Part shown: positions 48,801-61,184 of the stretch, piece after piece
How positions within the stretch are numbered: the stretch's first letter is position 1
Layout of the letters: each line of letters starts with the position of its first letter
DNA from: Mesaphorura yosii
Taxonomy: Eukaryota > Arthropoda > Collembola > Poduromorpha > Tullbergiidae
NCBI GenBank assembly: GCA_009869945.1
Contig: WIXG01000091.1
Location: 62,001 to 126,000, forward strand
Length of the DNA stretch: 64,000 nucleotides
Direction of reading: 5' to 3'
Position numbers and translations under genes: made by a program
The notes under the pieces: generated by a model
Database searches by the model: none
What the model saw: only the letters and a program-made list of their open reading frames with translations
Told to the model about the DNA's origin: nothing

Positions 48801-51240
48801 TGCTCTGCATGTCAGTCTTTGATAAAGAATCCTGTGAGAAAGTAGCAACCCAAGTCAAGCCGTCGAGCATTGCCTAATGTGGTGTCTCAAACAAAGACTA
48901 ATGAAATCTCGAGAGTGTAATAAGGGCAGCAGCACCAGAGAGGGTGGCAACATTAACAGAAAAAGGATTGTGCAGTGGAGAAAAAGAAAGTGAGACTTTC
49001 ACTTATACAGCTACATTAATCTGCTTAATGCGCCGAGCGGAGTGAAAAAGCGGGCTGATCTTGTAATACCACATTACTTAACTAATAATAATTTAACAAG
49101 GACAATTAAAATCTGCCCAATTAATTTCCTCACTTCAACCGGGATGAGCTTCTTTTGTGAATTGAGCATTAACTGTACAGAAATGCAACATTTCAGAACA
49201 AATGCTATGAAATTCCAAAACTTGGCTTCAGGGCATTTGCAATTGCATCTGAAACCACAAACGCAACCTGAGCCTGAGCTGGTAAATCGTTTTGTTTGAT
49301 GTATCCGTATTTATCATAATATCCTCTGGAGAAATTGCATTTCCACTTTATCCACTGCTTTACATGTGGTAGCACTGCGGCTGCCTGGCTTGCCGTATCT
49401 GCATAATAATTTTTCAAACGAATTAGATAGATCTCTTTACAAATGCGCTCGATTCATCTTATAATCTCTTCTCTGGCGTGAAGCTGTAAAATAAACCAAA
49501 TAGAGCACGTACGAAGCACAGCACAGCACAGCAGTACTTGAAACGCACTCAGCTCAGGCCGTTTTATCATACAAACTGCATTAGTCAAGATAATCTTGCA
49601 AAGAACTTGTGGAGCAGCAGCGGTTTAGCTTTTCCAGACAACACTACACGTGCGGTGCGTACAACACTTGATCATATTCACATTTCCTGCGGAATTATTC
49701 TCACTGCATCGCGATTCGAATACTTTAGGTTTTCTCTTTACAAATAAATACACACGGCATGACGAACACGGGCACGAACACGAGATAGAAACTAATTTCC
49801 TATGTTTATACTTTTCCGTCGACGTACTTAGGCTTATAATTTTGTGTACCGCACACGTGCCATCGGTTCAATCATGTGTTCCTGAATTTGCATATATATT
49901 ATCGGAAATCTCGTCAGAAGGTCGTGTTCTTTCTGTTCGGCGTGTTTTCTGCTTTAGAAGAGTAAATATTGCAAAGCGGTACTCCGCATTTATGAATCGT
50001 ATCCCAGAATGTAAATAAATTCATTAAAATTAATCACAAAAGAGATTTTCTCATTACGTCAATGAAAAGCAGTTTTAATTTATTCAATCGCAAAAAGGCA
50101 GGGACAGGGATCTGTTTAATGTAAATCCTCACGTGTTTGTACGCAATCGAAACTCGCATTGTGTCCGTGTGCACGGAGCAAGAGAACAATGCGAAACGGA
50201 GATAATTATTCGCAATGGTGACCAACGCGATGCCGTAAAATATCGCGAATGGCGAATTGTCGTCGTCTTTTATCTCTTCTTAATTTTTGCTACTTGATTA
50301 GAATACAATAGGTGGCGAATACTAATGAGCCACGATTCCATTATCTCGAGTCGAGGTGTGTGACAAATCCACAAATCATTTTTGTAGGAAAAGTGAATCT
50401 CGTTTTGATGACACTTTGCGTTTGCTGAGCGAACTTTAAAATGCCTTGCGAGCGCGCTTGTTTTCCTCTTAAACCGAAGATCACGTACTTCATTATAAGC
50501 TTAAGACTTTTTAATTGTGTTGATTAATTTCACACCTTTTAACGCACAAAGGCTCCTGAAGTTGAATTTCTTCGCACGTTCGACCCAGCAATTGCAATGG
50601 GACAATGAGACAGAACGACCAACAGCATTGAAACACTGCAGCACAAAATTCTTCCAACGCAAATTGCGGCCTACTGACTGCTGGATACAAAAGCCGACTC
50701 CACAACACCACACTGGAAAGGAGCAACTGAAAAAGTTGTACAGATCTTTCCTCTTCGAAACCTCAACTCTGACTGAAGATGTGTTGAAGAAAGGGTGAAT
50801 AACTTTTTGTGTTTAGTCATACAAGCTAGACTTCGAGCCCGCAGTTGTGAGGTGCCGTACGCATAAAAGGCTCTGGCTCGCATTTGTGTTCACCAACTCA
50901 TGGCCCGTGGCTCTTGGTCGTGTAACTGCACTGTATGTTCCAGTGTTTATATTTGGATCATGAGAGAAAGGTCCGACTCGCCGTATTTTTACTCACTGGA
51001 ATTGGAACTTGGTTCCCGTAAACGAAGCGAGTTGCGGCACGCACTGAGTTGTGTGGAGGGAAAAGAAGCGACAGCATCAGGCTGACTGGCATGAAATAAT
51101 TCACTCAAACACACGGTTTTACAGTCGGAGAGATGCATTTACGTTCACCATTACGCTGCGTAACAATAATGAGTGAACCCCGAAAGCTAAATAGAGCAAG
51201 ATCTCAGTCACTCATCGTCAGTTAAACTTCTGGAGTAGTA
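45900..51240. other. Long stretch without a recognisable gene
   Basis: About 5.3 kb with short random-looking ORFs on both strands. A GAT microsatellite is at about 46334-46347. A spliced leader of the minus-strand candidate could lie here, but I can point to no supported exon. Confidence 0.45.
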
Positions 51241-51260
51241 ACAGGAGCAGTGAACATTGA

Positions 51261-51808
51261 ATGGAAGCAGTTTACAGGCTAAAAACCCGCGAGGGTAGTT
51301 CGTTCATTCGACTTGGATATCTCCAAGAAGCTGTCTTGGAACTTTTTCAGGGTTTTTCAGACCACGTCACTGAAGTTCGTGTGTTATGGAGCCGAATGCA
51401 GTGGCTGCGGTTTATATCATTTCAAGTATTTTGATAATGACAGCACAAAAGTTGAGCTGGAGGCTCTTTGAGACTTCATCTCTTCTCAGGCCCACGCCAT
51501 GACCGGAATCCCCTTCAATGCCGTACCTGTGCAAGGTTCTCAGATAACACGTGCAGTCAGGACTGGAGCTCCAGATCTAACGAGCCTGCTCCTGGCGCGA
51601 CTCGGTTTTGCACCGGGTCTGGTTCCCATTTCTATTCTTGTGGACAGTAGACAGTACAAAGTACTTGTCAAAGTTTGGTGACAGAATGGAATTAGGAATA
51701 TGTCAGGAAGGATGCGTCTCAAAAATATCTCGCGGCTCTCTCCTCAATGCAACTCAGTGTGGAAATGGGATGGATGCGTATCAGATGATCCAACCTGCTG
51801 GAAAGTGA
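51261..51808 (+). other. Coding-like patch with a strong acceptor, frame unresolved
   Basis: An ATG at 51261 opens 57 codons with even composition to a TGA at 51432-51434. Next, ATCTCTTCTCAG ends at 51490 and is a very good acceptor. After it, two frames stay open. One has a cysteine-rich pattern (Q-C-R-T-C, seven residues, C, later C-T-G and Y-S-C) up to 51650. The other runs from ATG 51499 to 51681. A third frame further on contains G-I-C-Q-E-G-C-V. The C-x2-C-x7-C spacing recalls the start of Ly6/three-finger domains, but the pieces are in different frames and lack good donors. A decayed gene, a short-exon gene or chance are all possible. Confidence 0.15.
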
Positions 51809-51809
51809 A

Positions 51810-54800
51810 AATTAATTTATTTTGTTCCACGCATTGAACTCGTCCAATTCATTCTGCTGACTATAAAAGTACACGTGATTGGATTCAGGTTTTCCTGCTT
51901 GATACCTCATAGGAATCGAACCAGGAACCAATTGAGCTGAACACGACAAGTTTAGCCCTCGTGGATCCCTATTGAAAATTGGTTTTAAACTTAACGGGAC
52001 TGTAATGGCTATATGATTTATTAATTTGAAACGAGTTTTGGGTTAATCCGTCCGTCGACTTCGTGACACTAAGACAAGGCGAGACGAATTTTTCAGTATC
52101 TCTGGTGCGTTCTTTGAAATGCATTTTAATTATTTCAATTTTAGTTGTAATTGCTAAACCCCTAAACCAAGAGCCCAGGATGTTCAGAATCTATAATCAC
52201 ATAAAATCTAGCGAATCGTTGAACCAGACAGTTGTATTGAAGTTAATTATTTCGATGGAGTAATCATCATTGTCAATAGCTACCTCCAATGAAATTCGAG
52301 ACGAGATTCGTGTTTACGGGACGCCAATTTATCATATGACATTTAGAACAGCAGGACGTACTGGCGACTGCTTATAATGAGAACAATCTTTTGATCCTAC
52401 AGGTAACAGTCTCGTCTGTTCCTTTCAAAGTCCAAATATTCGCGACAGATTGCTGGATGAAAGTAAATTACTTTTTCGTTGCGCATTGAGCATATTATTT
52501 CGTACACCACAAGTTCTTTCCACCTTACCCAGATAAGAACAAAATAAAAATCAATTATTTTTGCTGCCGCTCGAGTCGGCCCTCCGTTGTAAACATACGG
52601 AACGCAAATTCAAAACATCACGCAACATTGCGAACGATTAAATAGCAACATTCTACGTTTTAATTGCAAGTCAGCTAGTGTTATTGTGCTGTGCAGACAC
52701 TCAATACTGCGTGATACCTGTTCCTTCGTATTGGCGATAGCCATTAATGTTCTAATAATAAACGTGTATGTCGTACACTGCAGAAGAAGCGAGCTCATTA
52801 TTGATTAATGGCCAAAGTCAAATCCAGTGTCAAACCAATAATATGATAAACTCGAACGAAGGCACGCACTCGTGTCCGTCTGGGCCAGGCCATCAGCGCG
52901 GTGGTTATATTTACAGTGTCCAATCGATTATCCCAACAACAGTCAATTCTCAAGTGGCAAATTGCACACCTCTGAGCATTCATGTGGTTGACCTGGCTTG
53001 ACTGCGCTGGTAACTACCGGTCGATTCATTTGGATTAATCATGTAAAGTTAATCCCCTGCTTGTAGCTACATCAGAAGCGATACTAGACGATAAAGCCTT
53101 AAAAGTCAAAATTGTCATGTAAAATTGGTTACTTCCGTTATAGTTATCTATTCCGGGACAAAGCCCGAAGTCAATCAACCACCTCAATTACCAGAAAGAG
53201 AAGTCAGAAGGAAATGTTCCTGTCAGGCCATCAACCGTTGGTATTATTGTCCTGACATAAACTATACATCTTGTTTTATTAACACGTCCAAATTTTCCAA
53301 CGTGATTTCAGGTTGGGTTGTATTTTAACTCCTGCTGCCGGAATGTCATTGGGTGACCTGATTGTGTCAATCATCCAGGGAAAAGCTGAAGATATTGATC
53401 TGAGGTGACGGTAGGGCAGTCAAGCTCCAATAGAAATCTGGTGAATAAGCTGGAGCTGATCGAGCCATAAATAAAGTCGGTTATTAGACCCATCGCTAAT
53501 GCACAGCACAATTTTTTTTTTAAATCTGGAGCTTCAAGCGTGATTTTATTATAGACAGCGCACAACTACCGCTTGTTGAATGTTGTGAAAGCGAGGGCTG
53601 AGGACTCATTGCAAGACGACGAGCTAGGAACATGGAATTCCAAGTTGCGAGTGAGTATCTTGTTTAATTTAACAGAAACACCTCAATAAATATTAGCTTT
53701 TTAGACTTTAATCTCTCAAGTTTTACTTGAGCAGATTTAATCCGATTTTCCCTTCCTTCCAGTGCCATCGGTGCTTGAGTTGTTGTCTGCTCGTGTACTC
53801 TTGTGCGTGGCATGGCACTCTACATGAAAATTTGTAGCTGAATTGTTACAGTACGACTACGACTGTTATATATTTTAATCTAAACTATTATTTATCTTGC
53901 TATTCTGCCCGAGATGAACCTCAGCACCTACACGCACGAATTCAGGGCGCTCACAAACACTCAGCGCAAGCAATAGTATTCATTTCAGCAAAGCGAAGCG
54001 TGTAAAGAGTAATCTGCTCATCTCTGAAATTATGTTCACATTATACTCATTTCCATAAAAAACATACACAAGACATGATGATACCCGAAAGATCTCAATT
54101 TCGCAGTTTTATCTTCAAAGTCAAGACCATTTATGTGCAACGCGAATTAAGGAATAAATCAGCGGTAAAAAGAGTGTCTGTCACGCCGTCGAGATAATTT
54201 ACAATTACCGTCTAACATTTTTGTCGTGTGAAATACTATACGGCCTGGCATTCTCTCATTAGCATTAGCATTACCAGGTCGTAACCATAATTGTGACTGG
54301 TGTCAATTAGCAACCTAACTTCATGTCTCTGCGCAGACGATGGATGGATGTGAATCGTAAATGTAAATACGCACCACGCATTTACATGCGTAATTCCACT
54401 GATAGCATAATTAAGTCGTTGAATGAAAGCCTTCGAACAGCGATGAATACGGTGGATGGAATTACTTTTCACAGCTTCATAACAATAACTGTCATCCATA
54501 GACTGAGCAAAATCCAGGTGTTAAGGTCTTAATTGATACTACTTCCAGTTCAACTATCGAGGGACCTATCAATTTGTCAACATGTCCACTTTGAATGACA
54601 AGAGTATGCCTCTGCTCTCTGCATCGAATGTGAGACGATTCATGAGTCGTTTACGGGCAAGAATCTATGTTTTCCATATTTATCTTAATTTTTTATGACG
54701 GCAAGGTGCGTCAGGCAGTGGCTGCTGAACCCCAGACACCGATGCCTAATAATAAAGTCGTTTCTCGCAGTGCAAGCACACAACACCAGACCAAATTATG

Positions 54801-57500
54801 CCAGATCTTTCGAAATAAGGTCAACGAAAAGCACGTCTTTGATCTCCGGTAACGGGTAACAACTCCTTCGAGATTTGGCGATTTGGTGAATAAATATAGA
54901 CTCTTATTCCTTTATTAGAATTACGACGTAAGAAAGATTCCGTGAACGATATCGTTTGTTACACAATTTTTCTAGCACAAGCGTACGCACAACGAGCCGA
55001 GCCGCTGTCCCTGTCTCGCTCATATTTACTTAATTTTGCTGATTGCATTCCGGCTGGGCACATTTTCCCGTTCACTATTTTGCAGATACTATCTGCGCTT
55101 AATTTCCTGTTGGTTCCTAAAGTGGGCCCATGTAAACATGGCAGGCGGATCTTAAATTGCCAATGCGGTTAAATATTAACATTGATGACGATAATTTAGA
55201 TCGATCCACTCAGCACGAGATTATTGAACCACTTTTACCATACATGCTGAAGTCATGGAATGAGAAGAGGTTCCAATTTTTCATAAGTGCCAAGTGCATG
55301 AAAGAATTCAGGAATTCCAAGTCGAAACCTCTCAAGGATTTTCAGCAGGCCTGAGCCAATGCACTCAATTCTGTTGTAGTCAACCACGCAGATGCCCAAT
55401 GACGATGACATCACCGGTTGAAGAAAAGTAACAACTCTTTGTTACATTCGTTAATGTAAACAAAACCTGTGCCGCACTGCAAAAAATCGCCATCACCTTT
55501 ACACAGGAAAGAAGTTAAAGAGCCACATTTCAAGTTCATAAGTGACTCTTTTTGTGCGCTGCAACTCTCTTTTGACTTTGACAACGACGAAAGACTTGAA
55601 AACTGCCTGATTGTTCAATTAATAAAAGAGCACTTCTCAAACGTCAGCGTAGCATTGAATTGTAGATAAGGTATTGCATTCAGCTCGACACGATTGTGAA
55701 CTGGAATCATTTTAATCCATTTTATTCTCCATTTCCGGTGCGTGCGTGCTTGGCCGCAACAAGACTGGCAACGGCACAGCGAATTTTATTGTTATTTCTT
55801 GAAACTTTAACGCTCAGATTCACTTTCAGGCAGTCCAGCGCTTTGCTTTGTCTTCCCATCCCAATTCATTAGTGAATGAGCACGTCTACCTCGAAGAATG
55901 AAGTCGGTGCTATTTTCCATTCCTTGACTCAACCACACCTGGGTACGGTGCATTATTAAGCAGTAATATTGTCTCGCTTTGACTTATCGTTGTCGCGGTA
56001 GCTTATAAATACAGAATGCACTTGTGCGTGAATGAAATGGGATGTGATTCCAAGTCATAGTTTAGCATAGTCGTGGGGTAATAATTTAAGATGTTTATGA
56101 AAACAAGTCATTGCCGCTTTCGGTGCTCGGGCTCGCTTTTCGAACATATTAAGTGGGAGTGTTAAATTAAATCCGTCATGGTTTCAGTTTCTGTGTTAGC
56201 GAGTAGTGGCGCAGGCAGACAAGCATTTCGAAACAACGTGAGTCATTGCAGGGCAGGGCAATCACACTTTTGATTTCTGTTTTATCGTTTAACATTTTTG
56301 GGCAGCGAAAAGCGAGTAAGGTGTGGTTTGATTTGTAACTTGGAAGTTTAAGTTTTATGTGAGCATACAAGTCAAGGTCAAAATCCAACGTCCTAAGAAG
56401 ATTGTTCTTGTACATCTCGACCGCATGCCTACCTGCCGATGGCCTGTGTTTAGGCCTTGTCTACCTGCACGCAAGCTGCACATCCTCAGTTGAAATTTCT
56501 TGAAAAGAATGAAATCACAGACTGATTTATTTGCTAATCAAAAACGGCATCTCTTGTTTCACTTCACGATGCTGGACACCAGCGATAGACACGAAGCATT
56601 TACAATCAATTAATTTGAACTAGATTCTGAATACAAATCGTTAAACCTGTTTCTAGGCGCGCTCAACTGCAAATGCGTGAAAGAGCTGTCAGAGGGCAAG
56701 GAACGATGCAATTATTCATTGTGAGACTTGTTGAAAGTGGAATTAACTACCTGACTGCATTTGCTGAGTACGAGTTTACGAATTCACGATGCATGTCATC
56801 ATCAGTGCTTGCCGTGCGCATTTGCGTTTGTGATTTACTGATTCACTAGCACTCCAGTCACTGTAGCTTACGGTAATTGGCGCCACACACAGAGCGACGG
56901 CTCGTCTAATTAATTAGAGTCAAGAATTTTTCCAGCAAGCTCGTAAATCTGGCGTGTCATTGCGTGTTAACCATGTGTCCATGTTTCAACAGTCAAATAT
57001 TACCCCAGTATTGTTTAAAGTGTCAATGAACGTTCATTATTTTCACCAATACCCCAAAATTATTAAACTGTAAATGGAACAGACGGTTTGTGATTCGCCA
57101 TGGTTCGTTCGAGCTTCACAACTGACAAACGGAAGGTAGAATAACATCCGCAGTCGCTACCGACTGCGAGAAATCGAGAAGTGAGGAAATTAAGTGAGAC
57201 TTATTTCGTGTAATACATGTGAATGCGGTGGTATAATAATTCACCCTTGTACGCTTACATGCCACGGACACACAACGCGGCCCAAAATATTGTGATCATT
57301 ATTATTTTAACGACGTGATATTACATCGGCGCTGAACGACGGGAAAATTTACGCATTTCAAAATTCAATCATAATTTAGTAAGAATCTAAACCACAAAGC
57401 GTAGTGCGATGAGATTTTGCACTTGTAGTCGTACTTCCACTGTCTAAGGCTTTCATAATCAAGATTACCCTGGAGTGTAGTGGAACTGCAATACAGTACC
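51810..57500. other. Long stretch without a recognisable gene
   Basis: About 5.7 kb of AT-leaning DNA. Short ORFs at 54667-54852 and 55157-55354 have plausible amino acid composition but no motif, splice frame or family resemblance. No RNA gene or mobile-element end was seen. Confidence 0.45.
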
Positions 57501-57526
57501 GAAGAAAGCTCAGAAATCCAACTTAC

Positions 57527-57640
57527 CGGGAGGTACGGCTAAGGCCAACAAGGATTATTCAGCCACCACAGCGAAACGACTGCCCGCGCCGGCACGGGAA
57601 CGGAATCGCCAGAGTAGAAAGGGTGCATTCTCATTATTAC
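57527..57640 (-). other. Possible non-coding first exon, GC-richer, ending at a donor
   Basis: On the minus strand a locally GC-rich block containing CCGTGCCGGCGCGG ends at CCG/GTAAGT (exon end 57527). Its longest ATG frame has 27 codons and stops before the donor, so it would be untranslated. It could be a promoter-proximal exon for a minus-strand gene to the left, such as the signal-peptide exon at 45754. The right-hand limit given is nominal. Confidence 0.18.
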
Positions 57641-58520
57641 ATCCATTATATTTTCATTTTGTATTTTACAACGCGTACACTAATTCCAGAATAATTCTCG
57701 CTCGCCTCACCCAATGTAAACAAACGAATCAGTCAAAAACACGTGTGCATCTGACTCGGTAGCGTAGTCTGGCAGTAGTGTAGCGTGAGTTGCCATAAAT
57801 CCCGTGAATCATAATGCTTTGATTTAGCACCCCGACCCGGTTGCCGATTGCATCAGAGACCATGCTACAAATTCTACCCAGAACAAGTGTCTGTTGTCTT
57901 TAACCAGTGCAGGAGCTCACGACACTCAAGCATCAAAGCCCCGCACTTCAAATGCGGCTTCCAATGCCATGTGCAGTATGCAGTCGAGATTGGCACTTAT
58001 TTCCGAGCTCGACTTGATTTGATTTGACTTGACAATTGACATCCACAACGGAAAGTGTTGTCATGATTTTGGTTTTTATTGACGTTCCAAGTATGACAAT
58101 GATAGAAGCATTTATTTCCATTTTCCAGATTTTTGATCACGACATGGAACGCGGAAACTCAGCCGGAGTAGTTTGCGTTTGCAGATGTTACCATTAACGT
58201 GAATTGCCAATCCGAGGCCCTGGTGCATGCATCCTTGCAGTACAGTACATTGAAATGTGTCTCGCTTATGATTCCAGAAAAACTAGAACTGCAATGCCAA
58301 ATGGAACAACAACAGCAGCCAAAGTGCAGTTCACGTGTGTAGCTTCCCAAACCACTAGGCTCGGTTTGCACTGTGAATGTCAATGTGGCTCCCGTGTCCC
58401 ATGCCATATTTTACACTCCAACCTTGTCCGCGTGCTCGTCCTCCTCTGCACTGTCTGCACTTCTTTGTGCTGATTGCAAAATAATCCTTTAATAAGCCAA
58501 ATACATTTGGCGTTAGGTTC

Positions 58521-58543
58521 GGCTTGGCATGGCATGGCACGGC
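58521..58543. repeat. GGCAT/GGCTT pentamer repeat
   Basis: Consecutive units GGCTT, GGCAT, GGCAT, GGCAC, GGC. This is the complement register of the CCATG family seen elsewhere in the window. Confidence 0.75.
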
Positions 58544-59626
58544 TTTGACTGCGTCCTGCCCCTTTTTCAATTTTTAGAAAATTAATCTCTTTTGGTCTCT
58601 TTGTCGTCATCTCTTCCATTGCACTACTTGGTTTGCTTCATTTTTGCTGCGTTAAATAAATAAGCTCTTGAATTACGTAAGCCTCGCTCGCTCATAAGAA
58701 CCCTTTCTAATTAAAGGCCACGGGATTCACATCGGAAAATTACACGCTGTGCCCTCAATCAATAATTGAGCAGATTGTTTTGTTTCATTGACTTAAGTCG
58801 GACCGGATCGAGGAGCGACTAATCCTTTGGACGGACGTTGGTCTGGAAAAACCGTACGAAATCACAAGCCGAATTAATTTGTGGTTGATTTTTAAATCAT
58901 TATCCTGACGCTTCGATTCCACAAAACACGTTTGTACTGCTTGCTCTTCCTTCCTGGTTTGAATGGTAATCTGGTGGTAGCAGATGTTGCCTCGTTCGCT
59001 GGTGGTTCGAATGCAGAATGAATTGCCAGAATTGACGCGAAAGACGGAATGGTTCATTCGAGACTCAAATTGCATCGCTGCATAATATTGGATTATATAT
59101 GCATCGTGTACGTGTTCGTATGCATTCTTATATTCACGTCATTTCCTTGCACTCACGCTTACAATACATAAATAATAAATTTCTTCGAGAGGAGAAAAGC
59201 CAAAGCCGACATTTGCAATAATGTGTTGCATTTTGAAGCGAAATCTCCTTCGGCATTTCCTCGACTTGACTTGAAGAAAAATAACAATAAAGCGGATCAG
59301 ACTTGCATTTCATGTGCAATGCAATGCAAGGCCTGCAAGGGCACAGGCATCATGCGAAAATGAGATTAGTTTGCGTAACAATACACGCCACAGGCTCGCA
59401 TTGTGCTCATGAAGCATATTGTATTCTCCAAAGGCACGGCATGGCATTGCATGGTAAAAGGTAAGAATGCATAAAATAAGAATTTTCCATATTCACACAA
59501 ATCATATTTTTTTCGGTTTGGTGATGACATTGCCCTTATGAACTTTTACTCGCTGTAGCAGCCACCAGCTCCTTGGTTTCATTTTTTATTTATGCATTAC
59601 GTGTCATTGTATATTTTATCCTTACA

Positions 59627-59643
59627 CTGCTGCTGCTGCTGCT
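59627..59643. repeat. (CTG)5 microsatellite
   Basis: Five tandem CTG units plus CT in non-coding context. Confidence 0.85.
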
Positions 59644-60844
59644 ATTATTTGTAGTTGTCGTTGACATCTCCGTTTCATGCCTCTGGTGGCTTAAACTTTA
59701 ATTTCGCCTAATGCCATGTCGGCTTATATACACACAGTGCAGATCTCGGTAAATTGGAATTTATGCCGAGCGGCTGCGGCCATCATCGAACACGATATGA
59801 TTATAATCAAACCCGGCACAAATAATACATTATTTCAATCGAAGTTGGATTATGCATTATTACAGCACAGTGCATTTCAATGGTTCACAAGTACAATTTG
59901 TATTGTCAAATTAATTGTACAAAACCACGTTGCATGGCCCACTGTATTTGAATCAAAGTCTATCGCAAACTCAAATTCAGATGGCTTGTGATAAGAAATG
60001 GGAAGACAATGAATCACATATCGCTGCACCTGTTGTGAATCTCAACTGTGGCAAGGAGCCGATTACATTGCATGATTCACCCTTATCGTTTTAATCTGTC
60101 TGAAGCAGAGTAGGAATTGGCAACGACTCCACAAAGACTTTCTGCTACTGTTTTTGATACCTGTTCTAATGCATTGCAGCTGACTATGCAAGAACAATGG
60201 CTTGAGATGGAAATCAGCTGCTTCTGTTCGTAATTTATGCACAATTTGACCTTTGTTATTGCTACCACCATCAATCTTAGTAATGGTTATGTGAATTCAT
60301 GAAATGGCTGTGGAAATGAAGTTTAATGAAAGCGCATTGCACTAGAGTTTGTTATCTTAAATTATTTCAAGATTTGCAGGAAGAAAGAGAATAAAGTGTC
60401 ATATCTGGAATTCCTGACTACGGCACATGGCAACTTTTTATCTTAATTTCCACCAGTTCACCTACGCACTCGCAAAACCAGGAACCCTCGGGAATTTAGG
60501 ATTACAGCCAATTAAATTAGTTCACCGGAACCGCGCACACTCGCATAACTTGTACTTGGATCTGGATGAAGAGAAGTTACAAAACAGAGCAGCCTAGACA
60601 AGTCAAAAGTGCACGTTTTCGTTTGTTGTATTTTTCGTATATAAAAGTTTAACTCGTCTGCTTGCTTCGTTGTAAGAGTCGGTACACATTGTTTTACCGC
60701 ACACCGGCATAGATTAATTGCTGAGTCTAACTCATGTATTTATACTTCCTGTTCTTGCCCGTTGCATGCTTACTGTGCTTACGGGCTGAGGATTGGAAAC
60801 CGGCAAACGTGCACGATGGTCGCACGTTGAATTTTTGCTTCTAG

Positions 60845-61184
60845 GTTCGTGGATCGATCTTGCTGCGTGTGCCCACTTCTCTTCGATTACGAACGGCTTC
60901 ATTACAAAACATTACAATACAACGGGAAATGTGCGAGTGGAATGGTCACGACAGGGCATCTGCAATCTGCAAGTGCATGGGCTACGTGCGTGGACTACGT
61001 GCACACACTGTACTCGGGCTTACAAATGAATCATACCCTGCATCGCGCCATTGCGTGCCGAAATCGGAGAAATAAAGCACATCGCACAATTTGCACATTC
61101 CACGTCTTTTCTTCATGTTTGCAGATTTCATCGCATTCGTATTCAAACGTCCGGACCACCCGAAAAGGAGTACAAAATAATTAA
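60845..61184 (+). other. Possible terminal exon, cysteine-containing, unidentified
   Basis: The sequence TTGAATTTTTGCTTCTAG (AG at 60843-60844) is a good acceptor. The frame beginning G-TTC-GTG then stays open for about 112 codons to TAA at 61182-61184. It includes S-C-C-V-C near the start and several later cysteines. No start, family or clear poly(A) signal was found. All three frames are fairly open here, which favours chance. Confidence 0.12.

Larger units (their letters stand above)
57700..60840. other. Stretch without a recognisable gene
   Basis: About 3.1 kb. It contains pentamer repeats at 58521-58543 and 59433-59454 and a (CTG)5 run at 59627-59643. ORFs here are short and unremarkable. 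Confidence 0.45.
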
